A stretch of DNA of 64,000 nt, from the NCBI GenBank assembly GCA_020161015.1, contig JAIUOT010000017.1:1-64000 (forward strand). Reading direction: 5' to 3'. Origin of the DNA: Actinomycetota bacterium (lineage in GTDB: Bacteria > Actinomycetota > Actinomycetes > Propionibacteriales > Propionibacteriaceae). Position numbers and translations under genes: made by a program. The notes below the pieces were generated by a model. That model did no database searches, was not told where the DNA came from, and saw only the letters and a program-made list of their open reading frames with translations. Positions 45,888 through 54,110 of this stretch are shown here, piece after piece. Position 1 is the stretch's first letter, and each line of letters opens with the position of its first letter.

Positions 45888-46928
45888 GTGACCGCCATCA
45901 CTTCTGTGCAGACCGAGCAGCCGGGAGCCCGCTCGATCACCGCACAGCTCGCGGCCGTGGGCCACGAACTCAGGACACCGCTCAACGCCGTCATCGGACT
46001 CTCGGCCGTCCTCGCCCGCCAGTTGCACGGGCCGCTCACCGACAAGCAGGCCGAGTACGTGGCCCAGATCGAGGCCAGCGGGCGGCACCTGCTCGCGCTG
46101 GTCACGGACATCCTCGACTACGCCAAGGCGGACGCCGACAGGCTCAGCACCGACATCGCCGAGCTGGCCGTCGTCGAGGTCGTGGACGACGCGGTGGGCA
46201 TGATCGGCGAACAAGCCCGGGAGCGCGGCATCGCCGTGCTCGTCGACGTGCCCGCGGCCGTGCCGCCGCTGCTCGGCGACGCGGTGCGCGTGCGGCAGAT
46301 GCTGCTCAACCTGCTCTCCAACGCGGTGAAGTTCACCGCGCCGGGCGGGCAGGTGGGCGTCGGCGTGCACAGCGAGGGCGACCGTGTCGTCCTCGACGTG
46401 TGGGACACCGGCGTCGGCATCGCCGCCGAGCACCTCGACCGCGTCTTCGAGCCGTTCGAGCAACTCGACTCGCCGCTGTCGCGCCACCACGCCGGGACCG
46501 GCCTGGGGCTGGCGATCACCCGCCGCCTCGCCGAACTCCAGGGCGCCCAGGTCAGCGTGCGGAGCACCGTCGGCACCGGCTCCGTGTTCACACTGGACTT
46601 CCCGGCCGCGTCGGCGGCCGCCGGGGCCGAGGTGTCCGCGGTGCCCGAGCGGCTGGCCACCGTCGTCCCGCTGCGGCAGCCACGCGACCGTATGCCGGCC
46701 GGGACGTCCGCCACAGGTGCCAGACTGGGCTCCGGGAGGTGTCATGCAGAGTTACCAGGTGGGGGACCTGCTGGTGGCCGGGATCTCGATCTCGGACGGG
46801 GTGTTCGACGGCGCGGTCGTGCTGCTGCTGGACGCCGACGAGTCGGGGACGCTGGGTGTGGTGCTGAACCGGACCACGGAGATCGAGCTGTCCGGGGCGT
46901 TGCCGGCCTGGTCGTCCCTGGTCAGTGA
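45888..46928 (+). CDS. Soluble sensor histidine kinase (no sensory domain)
   Basis: A histidine kinase core only: H-box VGHELRTPLNAVIGLSAVLAR (His about 26), N-box LLNLLSNAVKFT, G1 VWDTGVGIA, F-box FEPFEQLD and G2 GTGLGLAITRRLAELQGA. No membrane segment, PAS or GAF domain is present. The catalytic core ends near 46620; the last 100 codons are Gly/Arg/Ala-rich and overlap yqgE by 185 nt in another frame. GTG 45888 is chosen (AGGAAAGG about ten bases upstream); ATG 45849 is an alternative. Partner is probably the HTH-receiver protein upstream. Confidence 0.85.
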   Translation: MTAITSVQTEQPGARSITAQLAAVGHELRTPLNAVIGLSAVLARQLHGPLTDKQAEYVAQIEASGRHLLALVTDILDYAKADADRLSTDIAELAVVEVVDDAVGMIGEQARERGIAVLVDVPAAVPPLLGDAVRVRQMLLNLLSNAVKFTAPGGQVGVGVHSEGDRVVLDVWDTGVGIAAEHLDRVFEPFEQLDSPLSRHHAGTGLGLAITRRLAELQGAQVSVRSTVGTGSVFTLDFPAASAAAGAEVSAVPERLATVVPLRQPRDRMPAGTSATGARLGSGRCHAELPGGGPAGGRDLDLGRGVRRRGRAAAGRRRVGDAGCGAEPDHGDRAVRGVAGLVVPGQ

Positions 46929-47301
46929 GCCGCAGGCGCTCTTCGACGGCGGGCCGGTCTCGCAGCAGGGCGCGGTGTGCCTCGCCGAGCCGTGGTCGGC
47001 CACGGAGGAGCCGCCCGGGTGGCGTCCCGTGTTCGACCGGGTGGGATTGCTGAACCTCGACACCCCCGTGGAGATCGCCGAGGGCACCTACCGCAACCTG
47101 CGCATCTTCGCCGGCTACGCCGGCTGGGACGCCGGGCAGCTGGAGAGCGAACTGGAGTTCGGGATGTGGCACGTGCTGCCGGCGCTGGCCGGCGACGTCT
47201 TCGACCCGGAGCCCCGCACCCTGTGGCGGCGGGTGCTGCGGCGCCAGGGCGGCGAGCTCGGCCTGCTCTCGACGTGGACCTCCGAGACAGAGGCCAACTG
47301 A
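46744..47301 (+). CDS. YqgE/AlgH family protein
   Basis: A 185-residue protein with the family marks: GDLLVAGISISDGVFDGAVVLLLDADESGTLGVVLNR, FDGGPVSQQGAVCLA, RIFAGYAGWDAGQLESELEFGMWHVLPA and DVFDPEPRTLWRRVLRRQGG. The fold is known, but the function remains unclear. ATG 46744 has GGGAGG five bases upstream. It starts inside the 3' part of the histidine kinase frame. Confidence 0.93.
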   Translation: MQSYQVGDLLVAGISISDGVFDGAVVLLLDADESGTLGVVLNRTTEIELSGALPAWSSLVSEPQALFDGGPVSQQGAVCLAEPWSATEEPPGWRPVFDRVGLLNLDTPVEIAEGTYRNLRIFAGYAGWDAGQLESELEFGMWHVLPALAGDVFDPEPRTLWRRVLRRQGGELGLLSTWTSETEAN

Positions 47302-47351
47302 GCACGGGCCCGTCCGGCTGGGCGTGGCACTCGGCGCACGGCTGGGATGGC

Positions 47352-47357
47352 TAGTAT
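47352..47357 (+). promoter_or_regulatory. -10 element TAGTAT of the mtrA promoter
   Basis: TAGTAT lies 30 bp upstream of the mtrA start, leaving room for the AAGGAGG ribosome binding site at about 47374-47380. No clear -35 was found. Confidence 0.5.
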
Positions 47358-47387
47358 CGATGCACCGGCTACCAAGGAGGGAAGAAG

Positions 47388-48101
47388 GTGTCAGAGGCTC
47401 CCCGGAGTTCCGCCCCGCGGATCCTGGTGGTCGACGACGACGAGGCACTCGCCGAGATGCTTCACATCGTGCTCGGCTCTGAGGGTTTCGACGCGCGCCT
47501 GTGCCACCACGGCGACACGGCGCTGGACGCCTTCCGGGACTACCGGCCCGATCTCGTGCTGCTGGACCTGATGCTGCCCGGTCGCGACGGTGTGGACGTC
47601 TGCCGCGACATCCGCGCGGAGTCCGGCGTCCCCGTGGTGATGCTCACCGCGAAGAGCGACACGATCGACGTGGTGGACGGGTTGTCCGCCGGCGCGGACG
47701 ACTACGTGGCCAAGCCCTTCAAGACCCAGGAGCTGATCGCCCGCATCAAGACCCGGCTGCGGCGCCACGTGACGCCCGACGCCGACGTCGACAACCTGCG
47801 CATCGGCGACCTCGTGATCCGCGTGAACGAGCACACCGTCCGCCGCGGGGACAGCGAGATCGTGCTCACCCCCCTCGAGTTCGACCTGCTGCTCGCCCTC
47901 GCCCGGCGCCCGCGCCAGGCGTTCACGCGCGAGGTCCTGCTGGAGGAGGTGTGGGGCTACCGGCACGCGAGTGACACGCGGCTGGTCAACGTCCACGTCC
48001 AGCGGCTGCGCTCGAAGATCGAGAAGGACCCCGAGCGACCCGAGATCATCGTCACCGTCCGTGGTGTCGGCTACCGGGCCGGGGAGCCCAAGCCGGCCTG
48101 A
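47388..48101 (+). CDS. mtrA: Two-component response regulator MtrA
   Basis: A 237-residue OmpR-family regulator: receiver domain with VVDDDE, phospho-acceptor D60 in LLDLMLPGRDG, MLTAKSD and AKPFKTQEL; C-terminal winged helix with VLTPLEFDLLLALARRPRQAFTREVLLEEVWGYRHASDTRLVNVHVQRLRSKIE. In actinobacteria MtrA controls cell wall, division and DNA replication genes. The GTG 47388 follows AAGGAGG. Its stop codon overlaps the mtrB ATG by one base; the order mtrA-mtrB-lpqB is conserved. Confidence 0.95.
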   Translation: MSEAPRSSAPRILVVDDDEALAEMLHIVLGSEGFDARLCHHGDTALDAFRDYRPDLVLLDLMLPGRDGVDVCRDIRAESGVPVVMLTAKSDTIDVVDGLSAGADDYVAKPFKTQELIARIKTRLRRHVTPDADVDNLRIGDLVIRVNEHTVRRGDSEIVLTPLEFDLLLALARRPRQAFTREVLLEEVWGYRHASDTRLVNVHVQRLRSKIEKDPERPEIIVTVRGVGYRAGEPKPA

Positions 48102-49660
48102 TGAGAGGCCTCGCCCGCTTCGCCCCGTTCCGGCTCTGGGCCAGGTCGCTGCCCTTCCGCGTCGTGGTGAGCACGCTGGCGGCGGCGATCGTGATCCTGG
48201 TGGCCACCGGCTGGTTCCTGATGGACCAGTCGAGCCGGGGCATCATGGCGGGCAAGACCCAGACCAGTGTCGCCGAGGCGTCGGCCGTGGTGGCCAGCAT
48301 GCAGCGCGACCTGTCCACCACCGACCTGCGCACGACCTCGGTCAGCGAGCGGATCAGCCGCCTGGCCAGGGAAGCCGCCAGCCGAGGGCAGGTGGGCAAC
48401 CAGTACTTCGTGCTCGTCGAGACGCCGATCTCCGAGATCGGGACCGCCGGCCTGGCACCGGAGAGCATCCCGGCACGGATCCGGGCTGCGCTCGGCGAGG
48501 ACGGCTTGTGGAGCACCCCGACCTTGATCCGCTTCACCGATTCCCGTCCGGAGGAGCCGGGCCTGGTCGTGGCGACCACCCTGTCCGCGCCGGGCCAGTC
48601 GCCGTACCCGATCTTCTTCCTGTTCTCCACCGCCCGCGAGCAGGAGACGCTGGCGGTCGTCCAGCAGGCCACCCTGGCCACCGGACTGTTCCTGCTCGCC
48701 GGCCTGACGGCGACCGTGTACCTGATCGCCCTGCAGGTGCTGCGCCCGGTGCGCGCTGCCCGCCTGGCCGCGGAGAGCCTGGCCGCAGGTCACCTCGAGG
48801 ACCGGATGGCCGTGGTCGGCACCGAGGACCTCGCGGGGCTGGCGCGGTCGATGAACCACATGGCCGAGGAACTGGACAAGAAGATCACCCAGCTCCAGAA
48901 CCTGTCGCTGGTGCAGCAGCGCTTCGTCTCGGACGTCTCCCACGAACTGCGGACGCCCCTGACCACCATCCGCATGGCCGCGGAGGTGCTGCACGCGCAC
49001 CGGGCGAGCTTCGACGCCGCGTCCGGACGTTCCACGGAACTGCTGGCCGCCGAGCTCGACCGCTTCGAGGAGTTGCTGACCGACCTGCTGGAGATCTCCC
49101 GGTTCGACGCCGGCGCGGCGGAACTGGCGCTCGATGACGTCGACCTGGTCGGGCTCGTCGCAGAGGAACTGCACGCGCTGCAGCGGCTGGCCGAGGGCGC
49201 CGGCAGCGTGATGACCCTGGACGCGGAGACCCGCTGCGTCGCAGAGATCGACAGCCGCCGGATCCGCCGCATCCTTCGCAACCTGATCACCAACGCCATC
49301 GAGCACGGGGAGGGCCGACCCATCACCGTCTACGTCCGCGGTGACGACCACGCGGTCGCGATCGCCGTCCGCGACCACGGCGTCGGCTTCTCCGCCGCCG
49401 AGGCGGGGCAGGTGTTCAACCGGTTCTGGCGCGCAGACCCGTCCCGTGGCCGGCGGGTCGGCGGCACCGGCCTGGGCCTGTCGATCTCGCTCGAGGACGC
49501 GCGGCTGCACGGCGGCTGGCTGAACGCCTGGGGCCGGCCGGGCCTCGGTGCACAGTTCCGGCTGACGCTCCCGCGGCGTGCCGGGGAGCCGCTGGAGTCC
49601 TCGCCGTGGCCGTTGGTGCCACCCGATGTCCGGGAGGTGACCCATGTTCCGCTCGGCTAG
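48101..49660 (+). CDS. mtrB: Sensor histidine kinase MtrB
   Basis: A 519-residue kinase: membrane helix 1 (about 20-45), extracellular sensor region of about 150 residues, helix 2 (about 185-210, VQQATLATGLFLLAGLTATVYLIALQVL), HAMP domain (about 210-265), H-box VSDVSHELRTPLTTIRMAAEVLH, N-box ILRNLITNAIEHGEG, G1 VRDHGVGFS, F-box FNRFWRAD and G2 GTGLGLSISLEDARLHGG. It phosphorylates MtrA. It overlaps lpqB by 17 nt. Confidence 0.95.
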   Translation: MRGLARFAPFRLWARSLPFRVVVSTLAAAIVILVATGWFLMDQSSRGIMAGKTQTSVAEASAVVASMQRDLSTTDLRTTSVSERISRLAREAASRGQVGNQYFVLVETPISEIGTAGLAPESIPARIRAALGEDGLWSTPTLIRFTDSRPEEPGLVVATTLSAPGQSPYPIFFLFSTAREQETLAVVQQATLATGLFLLAGLTATVYLIALQVLRPVRAARLAAESLAAGHLEDRMAVVGTEDLAGLARSMNHMAEELDKKITQLQNLSLVQQRFVSDVSHELRTPLTTIRMAAEVLHAHRASFDAASGRSTELLAAELDRFEELLTDLLEISRFDAGAAELALDDVDLVGLVAEELHALQRLAEGAGSVMTLDAETRCVAEIDSRRIRRILRNLITNAIEHGEGRPITVYVRGDDHAVAIAVRDHGVGFSAAEAGQVFNRFWRADPSRGRRVGGTGLGLSISLEDARLHGGWLNAWGRPGLGAQFRLTLPRRAGEPLESSPWPLVPPDVREVTHVPLG

Positions 49661-51335
49661 GACCATCGGCGCGCTAGTGGCGGTCGCGCTGCTGGCCGGC
49701 TGCGCCACGGTGCCGACCTCCGGGCCGGTCGACCGGCACACGCCGCAGGCCACCGGGGTGAACTCCGGCGTCCGGATCGACCCCCTGCCGCCCGCGGACG
49801 GGGCCAGCCCGCTGCTGGTCGTGGAGGGCTTCCTGCACGCGATGAGCGTCTACCAGCCCGACTACGCGGTCGCGCGGCAGTACCTGACGCCGTCGGCGAG
49901 TGCGGCCTGGCACCCGGAGTCGGGCGTGCAGGTGTACGCCGACGGCGTCCCTCCCGCCGAGTACGGGCTCTCGGCCCCCATGACCGGCACGATCGACGCC
50001 GACGGCGTCTACCGGCCGGGGCCGGGCACCGTCCGCACCCACAACTTCCAGCTGGTCAAGGACGATGGCGCACAGTGGCGCATCTCCAACCCGCCCGAGG
50101 GGCTGCTCGTCTCCCGGTACGTCTTCACCACCGGCTTCGCCGCGGTCTCCCTGCACTTCCTCGACCGGAGCGGGACCACCCTCGTGCCGGACCCGCGCTA
50201 CTTCGCCACCGGTGACCAGGCGCTGGAGGAGGCGGCACGCGCGCAGCTCGCCGGCCCGTCGGCCTGGCTGGCCCCTGCCGTCCGCAGCCTGGACCTGGCG
50301 GGTGTCGGGGTGGCGAGCGTCACCGTGGACGACGAGGGCACGGCTGTCGTCGTGCTCGACGGCGCGGCGAGCAGCCTGGACGCCGAGGCGCGGCGGGACG
50401 TTCTGGCGGAGCTCACCTACACCCTCACCGGGTTCACCCAGGTGAGCGCCGTGCAGGTGTCGGCCGCGGGCCAGGTGTGGCGCGACGACTCCGGCCAGGC
50501 CGTCGTGCGGCCGCAGGCGTTCTCCGCGCTGTCCCCGTCGGGAAGTCCCTCCCGGGTGCTCTACCTGGTGCGTGAGCACAAGCTGGCCCGCATCCGGGAC
50601 ACCACCACGTGGGGCGACCCGACGCCGGTCGACACCGGCCTGAGCCGTCCCGAACAGGTGGCGGTCAGCCCTGACCTCACGCAGGTGGCGGCGACGACGC
50701 AGGGCGCCACGCGGCTGGAGGCCGGGCAGGCGGGGACAGACAAGGCGCGCGTGGTGCGCACCGGCACCGGCCTGCTGCGGCCGGTGTTCGCCCGCAATGG
50801 CGAACTCTGGTCGCCGGCGGCGTCGGGGGCGTCCGCCCTGGAGGTGTACAAGGGCGAGCAGAAGCTCAAGGTTGTGGTCGACGGCGTGCCCGCGCAGCGC
50901 GTCCGGGCCTTCGCCCTGTCGCCGGACGGCAGTCGCGCCGCCCTGATCCTCATGCAGGGGGACGTGTCCTCCGTCGGCCTGGTGCGGGTGGAACGGACCG
51001 ACGGCGCGATCGCGATCACCGGCTGGCAGAGCATCGACCTGGCGCTCAACCCGGGCAGTGCGGCCACCTCGCTCGACATCGGGTGGAGCTCACCGACCCA
51101 GCTCGGGGTGCTGCGCACGAGCGACAGCCAGACCGGTGTCGTCCAGCTCGCCCAGGACGGGTCGGTCGCGACCGACATCGGCCCCAGCGAGGACGCGGAG
51201 TTGAGTCGCCTTGCCGTGGCCCCCGGTGGGCCCGCGGTGGCCCTCGGCGCCAACGGTGACGTGTACCGGTTCGGGGGCGAGTTCAACTGGAACCTCGTGC
51301 TCACGGGTGTGCAAGCGGTGGCCTACTCCGGTTGA
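49644..51335 (+). CDS. lpqB: MtrAB-associated lipoprotein LpqB
   Basis: A 563-residue lipoprotein: signal peptide with lipobox VALLAGCATVPTSGP (Cys about 20), a GerMN-like domain around residues 180-290 and a C-terminal beta-propeller-like region with repeats such as ALSPDGSRAALI. LpqB interacts with the sensor part of MtrB and modulates MtrAB output. The gene starts inside the end of mtrB and overlaps the ComF gene by four bases (TTGA). Confidence 0.95.
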   Translation: MFRSARTIGALVAVALLAGCATVPTSGPVDRHTPQATGVNSGVRIDPLPPADGASPLLVVEGFLHAMSVYQPDYAVARQYLTPSASAAWHPESGVQVYADGVPPAEYGLSAPMTGTIDADGVYRPGPGTVRTHNFQLVKDDGAQWRISNPPEGLLVSRYVFTTGFAAVSLHFLDRSGTTLVPDPRYFATGDQALEEAARAQLAGPSAWLAPAVRSLDLAGVGVASVTVDDEGTAVVVLDGAASSLDAEARRDVLAELTYTLTGFTQVSAVQVSAAGQVWRDDSGQAVVRPQAFSALSPSGSPSRVLYLVREHKLARIRDTTTWGDPTPVDTGLSRPEQVAVSPDLTQVAATTQGATRLEAGQAGTDKARVVRTGTGLLRPVFARNGELWSPAASGASALEVYKGEQKLKVVVDGVPAQRVRAFALSPDGSRAALILMQGDVSSVGLVRVERTDGAIAITGWQSIDLALNPGSAATSLDIGWSSPTQLGVLRTSDSQTGVVQLAQDGSVATDIGPSEDAELSRLAVAPGGPAVALGANGDVYRFGGEFNWNLVLTGVQAVAYSG

Positions 51336-52072
51336 GCCTGTGGACGGCTGACGCCGTCCGCACCGCGCGCCCGGAGGATGTCGTCGTGCGACCACGCGAC
51401 CTCGTGACGGGCCTGGCCGACCTCGTGCTCGGTGCGCGCTGCCCGGGATGCGGCCGGCCGGCGCCGGGGGCCTGCGAGCAGTGCGTGGCAGGGGTGGTCG
51501 CCGTCCGGCCGTTCCCGGTGCCGGGGCTGCCCTCGGGCCTGCCGCCGGTCCTCGCCGGAGGCTGGTACGACGGTGAACTACGGCAGCTGGTGCTCGCGGC
51601 GAAGGAGCGCGAAGCCCTCGGCGTCGTCGGACTCCTCGGGGGGCGGGTGGCTGCCGCGGCGGCGGCGTGGTTGCTGGCCACGGGGCACGGCGGACCGGTC
51701 GTGCTGGTCCCGGTCCCGTCCTCGCGGGCCGGGGTCGCCGCGCGCGGTCTCGACCTGCCCTGGGCACTGGCCGGGGCTGCGGCCGCCCGGTTGCGGGCGG
51801 CGGGCGCGGCCGCGTCCCGGTGGCGTGGGCTCCGCCTGGTGCGGGCGCCGCGCGACCAGTCCGAGCTGGGACGGGGGGAGCGACTGGCCAACCTCGCCGG
51901 TGCCCTGCGCGGCGTGGCCCGTCCACCCGACGGGGTGCCGGTCGTCGTCGACGACATCGTCACCACCGGGGCCACGCTGGCCGAAGCGGTACGTGCCGGC
52001 TCGGTGGCCGGCTGGGTTCCCGGCGCGGCGGCGGTGGTGGCCGCCACACCGTTGAGAGGGGGCGCCCGGTGA
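51332..52072 (+). CDS. ComF family phosphoribosyltransferase-like protein
   Basis: A 246-residue protein with an N-terminal zinc-finger-like CPGCGRPAPGACEQC and a C-terminal type I phosphoribosyltransferase domain with the PRPP loop VPVVVDDIVTTGATLAEAV and LARGRGDQ-like RAPRDQSELGRGERLANLAGAL. In naturally competent bacteria ComF is needed for DNA uptake; in actinobacteria the role is open. The TTG start at 51332 overlaps the lpqB stop codon. A GC-rich hairpin covers its stop codon. Confidence 0.9.
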   Translation: MSLWTADAVRTARPEDVVVRPRDLVTGLADLVLGARCPGCGRPAPGACEQCVAGVVAVRPFPVPGLPSGLPPVLAGGWYDGELRQLVLAAKEREALGVVGLLGGRVAAAAAAWLLATGHGGPVVLVPVPSSRAGVAARGLDLPWALAGAAAARLRAAGAAASRWRGLRLVRAPRDQSELGRGERLANLAGALRGVARPPDGVPVVVDDIVTTGATLAEAVRAGSVAGWVPGAAAVVAATPLRGGAR

Positions 52073-52085
52073 ACCGGACGCCCCC
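52058..52085. terminator. Hairpin at the comF stop codon
   Basis: GGGGGCGCCCGG (52058-52069) and CCGGACGCCCCC (52074-52085) pair with one mismatch around TGAA. No T-tract follows. It lies between the convergent comF and glnB genes. Confidence 0.5.
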
Positions 52086-52112
52086 TGGGGTGCTTCTACG
52101 ACGGGTTGTGGG

Positions 52113-52451
52113 TCAGATCGCTGTCGCGCCGCTCTCGCCGGTGCGGACGCGGACGACGGTGTCGACCGGGACGATCCACACCTTCCCGTCCCCGACCTGG
52201 CCGGTGCGGGCCGACTGGACGATGACCCCGGTGAGTGCCTCGGCGTCCTCGTCCTCGACCAGGACCTCCAGGCGCACCTTGGTGATGAAGTCGATGGTGT
52301 ACTCCTCACCCCGGTAGACCTCGACGTGACCCCGCTGGCGTCCGTAGCCGGACACCTCGCTGATGGTCATGCCGCCGACACCGTGGCGCACCAGCGCCTT
52401 CTGAACCGTCTCCAGCTGTTCGGGCTGGATGATCGCGGTGACCAGTTTCAC
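52113..52451 (-). CDS. glnB: Nitrogen regulatory protein P-II
   Basis: A 112-residue PII protein: MKLVTAIIQPEQLETVQKAL, T-loop GRQRGHVEVYRGEEYTIDF with the modifiable Tyr at position 51, and IVQSARTGQVGDGKVWIVPVDTVVRVRTGE. In actinobacteria PII is adenylylated at Tyr51. It senses 2-oxoglutarate and ATP/ADP and gates the ammonium channel. The ATG overlaps the amtB stop by four bases (ATGA), making it the GlnK-like partner; glnD is not in the window. Confidence 0.95.
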   Translation of the reverse strand: MKLVTAIIQPEQLETVQKALVRHGVGGMTISEVSGYGRQRGHVEVYRGEEYTIDFITKVRLEVLVEDEDAEALTGVIVQSARTGQVGDGKVWIVPVDTVVRVRTGESGATAI

Positions 52452-53845
52452 TTGGAAGCTCCCATCTTCTCGGTCTCGGCCAGGTCGTCCTTGGTGAGGA
52501 CGAGCGTGCGCTGGACCTTGTTGGTGTAGTACACCGGGCTCAGGTCATAGCCGGCCTCGGAGTGCTCGGCGAGGTCGATGCCGCTGAGCTCGTCCGCCGG
52601 GCTGACCCGCCAACCGATGGTCTTCTTGATCAGCAGCGCGATGGCGTAGCTCACCACGAAGGCGTAGATCGTGACCGCGATGGCGCCCACGGCCTGCCGC
52701 CAGAGCTGGTCGAAGCCGCCGCCGTAGAACAGGCCGGCCGCACCGAACGCGCCCGGGGCCTCGGGATCGGCGAGGAAGCCGATCATCAGGGTGCCGAGCA
52801 TGCCACCGACGAAGTGGACGCCGACCACGTCGAGCGAGTCGTCGTAGCCGAACTTGTACTTCAGGCCTACGGCGAAGGCGCAGACCGCACCGGCGAGGAC
52901 GCCGATGATGATCGCACCGACCGGGTTGACCGAGCCGGCGGCCGGGGTGATCGCGACCAGGCCGGCGACGACACCGGACGCGGCGCCCAGCGAGGTCGGG
53001 TGGCCGTCACGCAGCTTCTCCACCAGGAGCCAGCCGATCATGGCGGCGGCGGTGGCGGCGAGGGTGTTCACCCAGGCCACGGAGGCCAGCGTGCCGGCGC
53101 CCAGCGCGGAGCCCGCGTTGAAGCCGAACCAGCCGAACCACAGCAGGCCGGCGCCGAGCATCGTGAGGGTCATGTTGTGCGGGCGCATCGGCTTGGTGCC
53201 GAAGCCGATCCGCGGACCGAGCACCAGCGCGAGGGCCAGTGCCGAGATGCCGGCGTTGATGTGGATCGCCGTACCACCGGCGAAGTCGAGTGCTCCCAGC
53301 CAGTTGGCGATCCAGCCACCGTGGAAGTCGGTGCCGGTCGCGCCGTCGAACGAGAACACCCAGCCGGCGACCGGGAAGTAGACCAGCACGCCCCACAGGA
53401 TGGTGAACAGCGTCCACCCGCCGAAGGAGGCGCGGTCGGCGATCGCGCCGGAGACCAGGGCGACCGCGATGATCGCGAAGCAGGCCTGGAAGGCGACGAA
53501 CGCCAGTGCGGGGATCGTGAAGACCGCCGCGTCCCCGCTCATCAGGCCCTTGAGGCCGGCGAAGTCGAGGGGGTTGCCGAGAAGCCCGAAGAAGGTGACA
53601 CCGTCTGGCTTGGTCGGGCCGACCTCGAAGCCGAAGGAGTTGCCGAACGCCATGCTGTAACCGAACAGCACCCAGAGCACACCGATGGTGCCCATACTGA
53701 TGAAGCTCATCATCATCATGTTCAGGACACCCTTCGCCCTGACCATGCCGCCGTAGAAGAAGGCGAGACCGGGGGTCATCAGCAGCACGAGTGCGGCGCT
53801 GGTGAGGACCCAGGCGGTGTCGCCTGCGCTGATTTCCAACATCAT
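52448..53845 (-). CDS. amtB: Ammonium transporter
   Basis: A 465-residue Amt protein with eleven membrane segments: GDTAWVLTSAALVLLMTPGLAFFYGGMVRAK at the start, the two pore histidines in FAGGTAIHINAGISALA and DVVGVHFVGGMLGTL, and PHNMTLTMLGAGLLWFGWFGFNAGSAL. It conducts ammonium across the membrane and is blocked by PII. ATG 53845 is chosen; TTG 53851 and ATG 53842 are alternatives, none with a strong ribosome binding site. A GlnR-like operator array precedes it. Confidence 0.95.
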   Translation of the reverse strand: MMLEISAGDTAWVLTSAALVLLMTPGLAFFYGGMVRAKGVLNMMMMSFISMGTIGVLWVLFGYSMAFGNSFGFEVGPTKPDGVTFFGLLGNPLDFAGLKGLMSGDAAVFTIPALAFVAFQACFAIIAVALVSGAIADRASFGGWTLFTILWGVLVYFPVAGWVFSFDGATGTDFHGGWIANWLGALDFAGGTAIHINAGISALALALVLGPRIGFGTKPMRPHNMTLTMLGAGLLWFGWFGFNAGSALGAGTLASVAWVNTLAATAAAMIGWLLVEKLRDGHPTSLGAASGVVAGLVAITPAAGSVNPVGAIIIGVLAGAVCAFAVGLKYKFGYDDSLDVVGVHFVGGMLGTLMIGFLADPEAPGAFGAAGLFYGGGFDQLWRQAVGAIAVTIYAFVVSYAIALLIKKTIGWRVSPADELSGIDLAEHSEAGYDLSPVYYTNKVQRTLVLTKDDLAETEKMGASK

Positions 53846-53868
53846 GAGCAAAAGGGTGGCGAAGGGCT

Positions 53869-53916
53869 GTTACGCACTCGTGCACCCGGTGTTACGGGCC
53901 GGTTAGGCCGTGTTAC
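53869..53916 (-). promoter_or_regulatory. GlnR-type operator array upstream of amtB-glnB
   Basis: On the plus strand GTTAC occurs at 53869, 53891 and 53912, with half-matching GTGCA at 53880 and GTTAG at 53902. The five half-sites are 10-11 bp apart. On the minus strand these read as GTAAC, CTAAC and TGCAC with 5-6-bp spacers, matching the pattern of the GlnR consensus gTnAC-n6-GaAAC. GlnR activates ammonium-uptake genes under nitrogen limitation in actinobacteria. glnR is not in the window. Confidence 0.7.
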
Positions 53917-54110
53917 AGGTGGGTTGCGCGCTCAGCCTTCGCACAGCCGCAACACATGCCAGAACTGCTGGCAAAGGTTGTCGGCCGGGACTACGTTGGG
54001 GGTATGGCACCAAGGCCAGTACCCAGTCCCCCCGGGCTGGGAGCCGGGCGGGTGCCTTCGCCATCTGCGCTAGCCGCTCGCGGTTTCGCGCACTGACCAA
54101 GGAGGTAGAC

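Noticed and set aside
53846-54110. A gene between amtB and hpf
   Set aside because: No frame with coding character or ribosome binding site; the interval is explained by the GlnR-like array and the hpf promoter.
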